A stretch of 64,000 bases of DNA from Pyronema omphalodes. Taxonomy: Eukaryota > Ascomycota > Pezizomycetes > Pezizales > Pyronemataceae. Shown piece by piece: positions 1-10,029 of this stretch. The translations under genes were made by a program, and so were the position numbers. Under the pieces are notes generated by a model. That model saw nothing but the letters and a program-made list of their open reading frames with translations, did no database searches and was not told the DNA's origin. Each line of letters starts with the position of its first letter. Position 1 is the stretch's first letter. Location: assembly GCA_024516155.1 (NCBI GenBank), contig JAJJXM010000007.1, positions 682,001-746,000 of the forward strand. The letters run 5' to 3'.

Positions 1-2280
1 TCAAGGATCCGGATGATGGTCACCTCCCAAATGACTTACAAACTTTTGAGTTTTATTATATGAGGGATCATACGGCTTGTAGGGATGAACGATGCTGGCT
101 GAAGAACACTGTGAAATTTGTAAGATAGCTGCATGTAGGTCTTCGTTACATTCCGTTGTTAGGCGGAATTTAGAAATTGGAATATGGTCTTGTTATCGCC
201 CATCATCATATGTAGCTTGACACTTTGTCTCGTCGTGCATCAAGATGTATATTTATTAAACGCTAGACTGTAGTATACTGTGGTGTATGATAGTATTCAA
301 TTCCTTGAGTACTGCAAAAGTTTAAACAGTTCTTGTAAAAAAATGAGTCTTGAACTATGTATCATTATCGTAATGGTATCATATCTTAAGCAAATAGTAT
401 CAAAAACAGTGTGCATACCGGTCTTGCAGTAGAACTAAGACCGGCAGCCTTTGAGGCTCCATGGACCGGACGGACTGCAGGTGAATATGGGTAATGGGTA
501 AGTTGTAACCATGACCAAGATCACAAACGAGCACTCGCGCGCTACCATTTCTTACTGATAAATTCTTGCGGGTGAAAGATAGAATGTAAATAGTATTAAA
601 CAGACAAAACGTTGATATGATACTGGAACCGAATTTATTAAGTAACATGAGTGATTTTCAACTGCTGTAGGGAGTCAAACTGTTTTTGACTGGAGGTAAG
701 ATGTAAACGTTTTACGGATGTGGAGCATGGAGGGTTCATGGTTTACCTGCTACACTGATGATTATGAGTATCATGAAAAACTGCCACGGTTCCACCGGGA
801 AGCTACATAGCTTATTTAGTTGTAGATAACCTATGGTTCTGTCGTCATAAGGACCCGTCTGGTCTTCTCTTTTTCGCAGATCGGACTGGAATACAGCGAT
901 CGTTTGGACGGGACCGGTCGACAACAGTTGTTACGTCCCGTCCCGTCCCGTCCAGTTATTTTTTCGCCGACGGAACCGGATTACATGGCGATTGTTTGTC
1001 CGAGTCGCAGACGGGACCGGATGACAATAGTGGTCCCGTCCCAGACCGTGGCGAGCTCTACTGTATTTGTATTTCTAGGAGCTCATTACATTTTCTTCTA
1101 AATGGTTTCCTTTCAAATAATAATTTGTAGCGGAAAATAGGTTCTGCTATCCGATGCGTATTTTCGTTGCTAAGCAGGATATGTACGAATGATCCACCAC
1201 GATCACACCTAACTTGACATTTTTTTGTCGTCGAGCACCACAATATGATTAACCGGTAGTATATTGTTGTATTTGGTTTCCGAAGTAATACGAAAGCCTT
1301 CTTGTAGGGGATAATATTTCAACTGTCATTATTGTAATGATGTCAAATCATAATGTCTGTGTATGATGCACCATACGACTTATGCTGAATCGAGTATTCT
1401 TCACAATGCAAAATATTTAATAGTGTTGCAATTCCTTCGTCTTGCGGACGAAGCGGAATTGGATAAACGGTGACATGTGGCAATGAGCCACCGTGATGGG
1501 AGTGTCTCGGAGTTTTGATTTCATCTTCCATCCTACGATACTGATTACCATCTTCTCTCCATACTCAGCATGCCACAACGAACCTCCACAGCGACCCTCC
1601 ACGGCAACTTTTGAACCTTCTCAAATTTCTCCAAGTCTTTCAAATAGACTGTTTTGCTACTTTACTTTGACCATTTACCTCAAATCTCTGACATAACCCT
1701 CACGGTACGGTAGAATCCCGTTGGAAACCCTTACGATAACCTTGCGGCACACGTGCTCCTAACACTAGAGGTATGTTGTGTGGGCCATTATCACACAGTT
1801 ACCGGCTGACATAATAACTTCAAGTTCACGTTCCACTTCGAATTTCAAGAGTCCAAAATCCAATAGTACCTCGCTGCATTTCTCAAGATGCAGCACTACG
1901 ATTATTTGGACAATGAGTGTCAGGAAAATGCAAGCGCGGTCTTCGAGACCGAAACTGATTTCAGGATCCATCACCTTGAGGTACATGCAAACAAAATAAC
2001 CAAGGAGGCACAAAGACGTGCCAGACGTCTTGATTTGAGCCACTTCCAGGTGGCAGAATCTTTGCGTGACGGAGGCTGTCGACGTGCAAAAGGTGACTGG
2101 TATTGGGATAATAGACCCATGGATTTTCCCATCCGCTCGGGCAAAAGAGCTCTACGGACCGAAACAGGATATCATCGCATGCATCAACATTGCCACATAC
2201 AGAGTTATCAATCCACAAAATTGCGTACCTTTGGTGGTCAGCTCACGGAGCTGGCGTTCGCTGGATACCCCTTGATTGCT
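1..2280. other. Gene-poor left end
   Basis: I see no coding region that I can support here. Open frames are short, overlap on both strands and resemble no family I know. Around 904-1040 there are short alternating motifs built on CCCGTCCCGTCC and GGGACCGG, which is simple local duplication. The frame at 1888-2391 contains a Cys/His arrangement vaguely like a decayed zinc finger, but the spacing is wrong and it runs into a tandem duplication, so I do not call it a gene. Confidence 0.5.
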
Positions 2281-2426
2281 GAATTGCTGAGGACGGCCCT
2301 TCAAAACCTTCTTCATGAGAGTGCTCATCAGGTGCCTATTAATATACATAACAGAATTGCCGAGGACGGCCCTTCAAAACCTTCTTCATGAGAGTGCTCA
2401 TCAGGTGCAGATTAATTATACATAAC
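2281..2426. repeat. 73-bp tandem duplication
   Basis: Two head-to-tail copies start with GAATTGCTGAGGACGG (2281) and GAATTGCCGAGGACGG (2354), and both run through an almost identical stretch ending in ACATAACAG. Only a few bases differ, so the duplication is recent. A frame runs from the second copy to 2825 (145 codons), but it resembles nothing I know. Confidence 0.85.
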
Positions 2427-3929
2427 AGGACGGAATTTCCGCCACTCGGCACTATTCTACCCAGTCTTAATGTTGTTCCTGCGGCGCCTCGCACTGCTCC
2501 AGCCTGCACCAGAAGGCCAACCATGGATTACCCAGACCTTGCAATTCCTAGCATCGAAAATGATCTCGGATTAGATGGCAAGAATAAGACACCAGCTCTA
2601 AACGCTTGGAGTAATGGAAATGGAAATCCTAGTGGAGCTGGCCCAACAAAGGTCAGAAGCTCAGCTTCTTCCGACATGGAGGCAGCCACATCAAATGCCA
2701 AAGATAAAGGCAAGAAGGTTTTCATTTTACATCTTGGCCTGAAGACCAGGTATAAGTTTGGCCTGTGGATGATCAAAAACGGCGCACCACTAAGGTTCGC
2801 TAATCAGAAAAAGATATGCGGTTGACAGTTATTTCTTTTTTTTTAACACTGTCTTGTCTATCAGAGTTACGCTAATAACATGGTGTTATGTTTAATGTGA
2901 TACAGTTACTGCGCTGTACTGTACTGTACTTTTTTCTTGTATTGTTGTATGACTGCCTAGACTTTTGAACAGTTTTTCTGTTTTTCTATATTTGTGTAAT
3001 GTTTTTCTATATTTATGCACTGTTTTTTTGTATTTCTTATGTTTCTGTCTTCATGGTTTCTTGTAAAGTGATGATAAAAAGATAATAATAGAAGGTTTTT
3101 TCCGGGCCAGTGTGGAAGGCTTACGTGACCCTTATGAAGCGTTTTGAAAACTGTTTACAAGACTATAAACACATGACACCCGCATAACTTTTCATCATCA
3201 GCGCGCCTTGGAATTGAGCTTTTTCTAACTATCATTTGCGGGTATAACTTCTACTTGAGCCTTCTGTTTAGAATGTAAGATCTTGCCTTCGCCTTGGGTA
3301 TTCAATGTAGATTTCTTAAGCATCGGGAAACAGGCTGGGCTTCTAGCATATTTCCGCTGTTTGATGGATATTTCCTTGACGTTCTTTAATTAGTTGTGTG
3401 TGTGTGTGTGTGTGAGGGGAAGGCGGGGATGGGGGAAGGGAGGATCAAAAAACACCCTGGAAAATAACCTCTTTTATCTACAGATACGATTATTGAATAT
3501 TCCATCAACCAGCGTATATTTGGGTAATACTCTTGACAGTCACATGATCTAAACTGGATTCAAAACTTTTCTATCCCGTTGGAAGGTATCAGAAGAAGAT
3601 ATTCGACCTAATACTTTTATTTTTTTGGGTGGTGTCATAGGGAGGTTATACAAGGTTTATCCATTATACGTTGTCGCCTTCATCAGTCATACGGGGTCCA
3701 GGTAATATTTTTCATGGATGATAGAACTGAGAAAAAAGCATACGTGAATCACATGCTGATATCTGTATTCGTAGTATTTCTTTTTTTATTTACCGTATAC
3801 CGTGAATTGTTTGTTTTCAGAAATATTCTCCGAAGTACTACAGTTCACTGAAGCCCCTGGATCTTGGTTGATAGGAGATGCTGCTATGGATATGCTGCTA
3901 TGGATGTATGGACGTATGCACTTTTTGAC

Positions 3930-4077
3930 CTATGAACCTACGAACCTACGAACCTACAAACCTACAAACCTACAAACCTACAAACCTACAAACCTACAAA
4001 CCTACAAACCTACAAACCTACGAACCTACGAACCTACGAACCTACGAACCTACGAACCTACGAACCTACGAACCTAT
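3930..4077. repeat. 8-bp microsatellite (CCTACRAA)n
   Basis: About eighteen tandem 8-bp units alternate between blocks of CCTACGAA and blocks of CCTACAAA. Because 8 is not a multiple of 3, the plus-strand frame through it reads a repeating eight-residue Thr-Asn-Leu-Arg/Gln-Thr-Tyr-Glu/Lys-Pro pattern. The block structure (G-type, A-type, G-type) suggests slippage and local homogenisation. Confidence 0.95.
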
Positions 4078-4199
4078 GGATCTGTAGGCTATGGCCTTCT
4101 TCTTCCTCTGTTAATTTCTCTTCTTTTCCTAATTTTGTTAATCTTATTCACTGTCAAATCAACTTTAACCACCTGTATTTTAGTATATTAAATATTCAC

Positions 4200-5546
4200 G
4201 GCTACCCGGTGCTACACTGAGATATACAGCGACGTAAAGAGAGATATACAGCGACGTAAAGAGAGAGATGAAGAGATATAAAGAGATAGAGATAAAGAGA
4301 TGTAAAGAAACACAGAGATAATAGCTTAAATAACAATCCATAAGATAAATCTATCAAACGCAATACAAATATGGTGGTGATGGTAGGGGTGGACCGTGGA
4401 CCTAGTACGCTGGTGCAATTAACCACAACCACAAACCCGGAGCTTAGGGTTTAGGGCTTAGTGCATGCATAGATTATACATAGGTAGGTTCTACATAGAT
4501 TACGCATAGGCTTACATATTTATTTATTTATTTCTTTAATAGCCTTACATACAAAACAACAAAACAACAAATCAAACCAAAATTCTACATACCTAACATA
4601 CCACAGCCCACAACCCACAACCCACAACCCACATCACAATACCCACAACCCACAACCCAAAACCCACAATCAAAGCACCATAACTAACCATGCTAGGTCC
4701 ATATCAAGAAAACCTTTTCCCTACCTGGTTATAGCTTTATCAAGCGTTCTGATTGCCGGTTCCAGGTACCGGGTAGTCACGATGGGGGAACCCAGGAATA
4801 TAACGAAACTCCAGAGTCCAGAGTCGCCAGTGGCTTGAAATGTCGGTGTGGGTGATATCAGTGTGGTGATATCGGTGTGGGTGATATCGGTGTGGGTGAT
4901 ATCGGTATGGTGGTATGCTTATACATCAGCAACTTCCTTTTCCTTTGGTAATAATATCAATATCAATATCAATAGCAATACCAAATATAAGCGCAACTAT
5001 ACACGACCCCAGCGACATGATCCGAGATATAATCAGAGGGTTAGATATACTTGGTTAAGATTCATTATTATCTAGCTGGCTAGCTGGCTGTATTGGCTAT
5101 TATTTATTGTTGATTATGATTGCGATGATTATGATTGCTATGAGTTTAATGGTGGTGTTTGGTGATGTTTGGTGGTGTTTGGTGGTATTCGGTGTTATAA
5201 CTCACCATGATAACATCCCCACGCGAAGGATGTGTCAAGACCAGTTGATGTTGTGGCAGGTGTCGGAGTAGGAACTGGAGTTGTAACTATAGCATGAATG
5301 TATGTATCGTCTTCTTTCATGGCTTTAAGAAGACTAGGATAAGTATACTTGGAGGCTTCTACATATCAAATTGTCAATAAATACTTTCGAATCCATAAAG
5401 TTTCAAGCCTTCAAGCCTTTAAAAATGGATAAGGATGATACAGATGCTGCTTTAGCTTTAGCTTAAGTAATATATTATAAAGAGTGCCTCATTAAGTTAG
5501 TTGTGGTAACCTTTCTTCTTTGCGTTTGATAAGGTAATATCAGATT
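4200..5546. other. Simple-sequence region without a gene
   Basis: This stretch holds a series of short low-complexity motifs: GATATACAGCGACGTAAAGAG duplicated near 4220-4262, a telomere-like TTAGGGTTTAGGG near 4446, ACCCACA arrays near 4610-4670, and GGTGTGGGTGATATC repeats near 4845-4910. No frame looks like a real protein. Confidence 0.6.
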
Positions 5547-5555
5547 ATCTAGTAC

Positions 5556-5662
5556 TATTATTATTATTATTGAATCATGCGCTGACCGAGGCCTAAAGGG
5601 CCCATGCAGGACTATAACAAGATCCGAATCGCATCCTGGTGATCTAAACCACCTAATGGTTC
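5556..5662 (-). mobile_element. 107-bp 5'-truncated LINE 3'-end insertion
   Basis: The segment is bracketed by a perfect 9-bp direct repeat, ATCTAGTAC, at 5547-5555 and 5663-5671. Read on the minus strand it ends in an (AAT)n tail. Its body contains CATGGGCCCTTTAGGCCTC, closely similar to the 3' end of the larger LINE at 37.03-37.15 kb, including a shared ACCACCTA-type motif. Direct repeat, tail and severe 5' truncation are the hallmarks of target-primed reverse transcription. The family assignment (Tad-like) rests on that similarity and on general knowledge of fungal LINEs. Confidence 0.75.
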
Positions 5663-5881
5663 ATCTAGTACCCCGAGTCTTCGTGGGTCGATATATCATG
5701 TCTTCTGAAACAGAAATACAAAAACAAAAGGAAAATATTAGAAAGCAAAGAACAAAAAACTTTTGTCTAATCATCAATTCCTTCCCTCATCAACCTTTCC
5801 CCTCCCACAATCCACCCCCAGTCCCCCAGTCCCACACCCCCCCCCCCCCCCCCTCCGCCCCCCCAGCCCCAAATGACCGAT

Positions 5882-6262
5882 TCATCCATACATACTCCCC
5901 AACCTTCCCTCCTCAATGCCATCAACCGTCTCCAAAGTTCTAGCCCATCTCCTAATTGCCGTTTCTAATGCCCCTCTATTCCCATTCCCATTCCCTTTCT
6001 TCATAGTCTCCATATCCTTCGCAGTCCCCGTCCCCTTCCCCTGCGTAAGTCTACGTATTCCCATCTCAACCTCCGCAGTCTCCGCAGTCTCCACAGTCGT
6101 AGCTAACAACGCAGCCGGGCCTACACCCCAAATCCACACCCCCAACACCGTCCAACTAACCGTACAAACCGCTACAGGACGGGTATAGCGTTTATAACTG
6201 TTATAGTTTCTGTTCCCTGGGAGAGGGTGGTAGGGTTTTGGGTAGGCTGGTTTCGGGTGCAT
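5882..6262 (-). CDS. Possible small hypothetical membrane protein
   Basis: This is an uninterrupted 126-codon frame starting with an ATG preceded by six A bases. The product has a Tyr/Asn/Pro-rich N-terminus, one strong hydrophobic segment (about residues 30-55, with SWTVLGVWIWGVGPAALLA) and a Gly/Asn/Lys-rich C-terminal half ending in a charged helix-like stretch. The opposite strand is also open because the region is C/T-rich, which lowers confidence. I recognise no family. A strong donor (GTAAGT) follows an upstream ATG-CCC-GAT at 6559-6551, so the true gene could have an additional 5' exon, but I found no acceptor that fits the phase. Confidence 0.3.
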   Translation of the reverse strand: MHPKPAYPKPYHPLPGNRNYNSYKRYTRPVAVCTVSWTVLGVWIWGVGPAALLATTVETAETAEVEMGIRRLTQGKGTGTAKDMETMKKGNGNGNRGALETAIRRWARTLETVDGIEEGRLGSMYG

Positions 6263-6940
6263 TTTTTTGGTTTCGTGGTTTGGAGAGCTATGCTGAGCTG
6301 TGAGGAGCTAGGCTGTGCTGTGCTGTCCTGGCCTGGGGTTGGAGCTGTGCTGTCCTGGCCTGGGGTTGGAGCTGTAGTTGTAGTTGTTGCTTGACAAGAG
6401 AGAGGAGGGGGGGGGGGGGGGGTTGTGATGGGGTTGTGATGGGGTTGTGATGGTGGTTTATGGTGTTGTAGTGGTGATAGTCGCGAGAAGTCGGGATGGA
6501 GCAAGAGATGGAGGTTAGTGGAGGTTATACGATGACACGAGGAAACTTACATCGGGCATCTGGCGCCGGGAAGCGGGAAGCGGTATTAGGATTTAAGGGT
6601 AGGTAGTAGTAGGTAGATTATGTAGATTATGTAGATAGCTATACAGAAACATAGATATCTGGAAGCGAGTATTTGAGATAGGTTAATGAATGAGTATTAT
6701 ATAAACTATATAAATCAACGACCATAACTCCTGTGAAGGGTTTGAAGTATATACACTGAGTATGCATCCAAATATGCTGAGCGCCGTGTTTTTTATATTC
6801 CATTACAACCCAATACCACAAGAACGCATATATTCCACCAAGAATCATATCCCAATCCCCAATCATTTTATCCCTAACCAAAAAAACCTATCTATATTTT
6901 CTAGCATCTTTAGTCTCTAATACTCCACAACCCCGCATCT
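6263..6940. other. Spacer with G-run and short tandem repeats
   Basis: It contains two copies of TGCTGTCCTGGCCTGGGG about 31 bp apart, a run of about fifteen G bases near 6408-6422, and three GGGGTTGTGAT units. It is probably the 3' flank of uba4 plus unassigned DNA. No gene is supported. Confidence 0.5.
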
Positions 6941-8654
6941 CTAATACTCCACAACCCCACCAAGTCTCTTAGCCCACTCTGTAATACCCCCCACCACATC
7001 AGTAACTTTCCAATCCTTTGCTCTGGGATCTTCCATCACCATTTTTGCGGCTTCTTGACTATCGTTTCCTCGTCTACATAGGATGATGACTTCCTTTTTG
7101 TTGTCTTGATTCGGGTTCTTATCTCCCTCCCCATTCGTTCCATTATCCCCTGTTTTATTCCCCTCCGCACCCTCCTCCACCCCCTCCTCCGCACCCTCCT
7201 CCACAGCCCTCCAAAACTCCTCGGGCACCTTCCCACCCCTCTGCCATAGCACAAACGGAACATTCCTCGAACCCTTTACCCTCGTAATACCAAACTGAGT
7301 TTGATCCCTAGTATCGACCAATACCACATTCTTATCCCTGTTCATAATCTCCTGCATATCCCTCACAGATCTTCTATCCTTCGCATCCAACAAAACCGCA
7401 TCTTTTCCCGGCCCACAAAAGTCCTCGTAATCCGGGATATTATCTTCTGTGATTTTCGCCGCAGGATCGGAGGGATGGCCACAGGATATACATTCTGCTC
7501 GTCGTCCTTTCATTCGTAGTGTTTTGAAGGGCGTGGGGGAGTAGCTGCTGAAGAATAACATCGATGCTGGCTCTGGTTCTGGTTCTTGTTCTGGCTGGGC
7601 TATGGGTGTTGTGGCTGTATCTGTAGTTTTTTGCTCAGTGGATATGGATATGGAGGTGGAGATGGAGGTGGATATTGGGGACTGTTGATATTCCAGACAT
7701 CCAGAGGCGATAATTTTAATAGCTTCCAACGCCTGCAAAACACCCATGACGCCAACAACCGGTCCCAAAACCCCACCTTCTCCACAGGAAACCACACTTT
7801 CCCTCGGCGGAGGTTTCGGCCAATAACATCTATAACACGGGCCTCTTCCCGCCATCTCCATCTTCCCCCCCATCCCCATCTTCCCCCCCATCTGCATCTT
7901 CCCCCCCATCTGCATCTTCCCCCCCATCTCCCCCCGAAGCAAAGGTTTATTAACCACCACCAACTGCCCCTCCATTTTCAGCGCACTAGCACTAACCACC
8001 GTCTTCCCCAACACCACCGCCACATCACTAACCAAATACCGAACCCTCGGATGATCCGTACAATCCAGCACCAAGTCATAACCCCCGATAATCTGCAAAG
8101 CATTCCCCCGATCTAACGCCATTACATGCGGGATGTAATTAACATTCGGATTATTAGCCCTAAGACGATCGATAGCCGATACAACTTTCGGTTGCCCGAT
8201 ATAGGCGTGCGTGTGAAGAATTTGTCGGTGGAGATTGGAGAGCTCGACGAGGTCGTGGTCGAGGAGACCTAAGGTGCCGATGCCGGCGGAGGAGAGGTAG
8301 GTGGCTGCTGGACAGCCTAGGCCGCCGAGGCCGATGATTAGGACGCGGGTGGATTTGAGTTTTTGTTGGCCTGTGGTGGGGTTAGCGGGTTGGGAGAAGA
8401 GGGAGGAGAAGAAGTTGGGGTTGGGTACCGGATAGACCGATTTGAGGCAGGATTAACTGTCGTCCATAGCGAAGGTATTCCTCGGCGGAAAGCTCTGGTG
8501 TAGCTGTAGGTGGTGTCTGGGTAAGGGATTGTGGTGGGGCGCTGTTTATTTGTAGACGGGCTTCGAGTTCAGCTATACGGGCTTTCAATGCGGTGTTTTC
8601 AGCCTCCAGGGCTGTTATACGTTGGTGGTTTGTGGTGTCTGTGGTGTCTGACAT
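6941..8654 (-). CDS. uba4: Uba4/MOCS3 adenylyltransferase-sulfurtransferase
   Basis: This E1-like enzyme adenylates and thiolates the C-terminus of the ubiquitin-like protein Urm1, which feeds 2-thiolation of tRNA wobble uridine and protein urmylation; it is a cytosolic enzyme. One 58-nt intron (8371-8428) joins ...IGLSG to QQKLKS and gives 551 residues. In order: a coiled coil (about 10-40), a ThiF/E1 domain starting at RYGRQ (about 56) with the nucleotide loop GLGGLGCPAA (89-98), zinc cysteines 254/257 and 369/372, the E1 catalytic Cys in VSCGEGG (271), and a C-terminal rhodanese domain with active-site loop CRRGNDS (Cys507). Oddities: four MGGKMxM repeats before the first zinc pair and an acidic Glu/Gly/Asn insert inside the rhodanese domain. 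An upstream in-frame ATG at 8690 would add 12 residues; I prefer 8654, whose product MSDTTDTTNHQ leads directly into the coiled coil. Confidence 0.95.
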
Positions 8655-8988
8655 CGTGGTGGGCGGTGGTGGGATGAGATGCACATGCACAAAACTTAAA
8701 GCTCTAGAATCTGTAGCTACCCCACCTTCGCACTAGAGAGCCGGTTACCTAAGGTGCGGTTCTACTCACAAAATCACGCTTACACGATTTTGCATACCTA
8801 CGTCGGTATGGTGACCATACTCTAGAATCTAGATATGACAACCCCGCGTCATCATAGCCTCCGTTTTAAATTACTTCGTTACCCGGCGTTAAAACAGTAC
8901 ATGTAAATTCATGCCACATGAAAATGGTATTTGCGTTCGCGTTAACATCTAGCTCCACGCCCTCTTTACTTCAATCCTCTATGATTTA
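8655..8988. promoter_or_regulatory. Spacer between uba4 and pup1
   Basis: These 334 bp lie between the pup1 stop codon and the uba4 start on the same strand, so they must hold the pup1 3' UTR/polyadenylation region and the uba4 promoter. I see no clear TATA box or named site. Confidence 0.5.
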
Positions 8989-10029
8989 CTACGCATCGAC
9001 CTCCATAAGATCTCCACTAACGTTTCCTGATGCAGCTGCCGAGCTTCCTGCTCCCAAATCCACAATAGTAACGTACTTCTTGAGGTCCTTCCTCTCCACG
9101 ACCGCCTCCTTGAGGTATGCTGTCGTTCCGCGTGCAAACTTGTAGCTCTGCTCCTTGGGTACACGCTCGTTGGGCTTGACGTAGTTGCGCATCATAGTAG
9201 CCTAATACTGTCAGCTTCCGTTGGCGGGGTAGCAAGCACAGGGACCCACCTTCTCCTCAGTAATAACACAGACGTCGACGTTGCTACCGGATCCCAAATC
9301 GTTGAAGATACCGGCCTGAATCGCCTGACTACACAACTCAACAGCCTCCTCTCTAGTCATGTCCTTCTTCCACATGCTCTCAAAGATAGCCATCGCCGCT
9401 AGCGATCCGGATCCCATGGTGACGTATGGGAGCTTGTCTGTAGATCCGTGTGCGTGCACGGTGAAGAGGTGAACTCCGGTAGGGTCGACTCCGGCAACGA
9501 CGAGGTATGCTCCAATGTGTCCCTGGTATCTGAAAAGGTGCTGCTTGAGCATAGTCATACAGGTGACTACTCTTGGCTTGCGACCGGTGGAGAGAGCATG
9601 GAGCTCAAGGTTGGAGGAGATGATGGCGGTGGTGAACTCAGTGCTGCGCTTGTCAGTTTAGGAACGATATCGATAGCGGGGTAGCATACTCGGCGGCGGT
9701 ACCAGCTCCTGGAGTTCCTATTAGCTAGCTGAAGAATCTGGGGATAGGTGAAGCATACCGGCACACCAAATGTTGGGCGCAATGTAGTGGAGCTTCTCAC
9801 AGTTCTTGTCGGCAACGATAGGACCACTTGTTGCTCGGGTATCTATTCCGAATCATTAGCCAATGCGGGGCATGTTGTAGACAACACCCGTACCAGCAGC
9901 AATCACGACTCCGCCGTTGAAGATGCACCCCACAATGGTCGTTCCGGTGGAGGTAGCTTTCGGCAGCGGCATTCCCTTGGCGTGGAGCGACGCATTGCGA
10001 GAGTAGTTGGAGAAATCGAAGCCGGGCAT
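8989..10029 (-). CDS. pup1: 20S proteasome subunit beta2 (Pup1/PSMB7)
   Basis: This is the trypsin-like catalytic beta subunit of the 20S core. Five exons (10029-9894, 9842-9759, 9708-9690, 9643-9250, 9201-8989) give 281 residues. A propeptide of 29 residues ends in Gly, and the mature N-terminus is TTIVG with nucleophile Thr30. Family landmarks follow: [69 protein letters not shown] and [14 protein letters not shown], then the beta2-specific C-terminal arm ([22 protein letters not shown]) that wraps around the neighbouring subunit. Introns are only 46-51 nt and the third exon is a 19-nt microexon, which encodes AGTAA around the conserved glycine. Start chosen because [12 protein letters not shown] is the conserved Pup1 opening. 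Confidence 0.97.

Noticed and set aside
2388..2825. A 145-codon plus-strand frame with normal-looking composition
   Set aside because: It begins inside a recent tandem duplication and lacks any family similarity, splice partner or conserved motif. I could not support it.
4440..4470. Telomere-like TTAGGGTTTAGGG motif
   Set aside because: Only two units, inside simple-sequence DNA far from any end; not evidence of a telomere.
7586..8116. A 176-codon plus-strand frame over uba4
   Set aside because: It is antisense to conserved E1 sequence and its content (His/Pro-rich) is an artefact of the GC-biased repeat.
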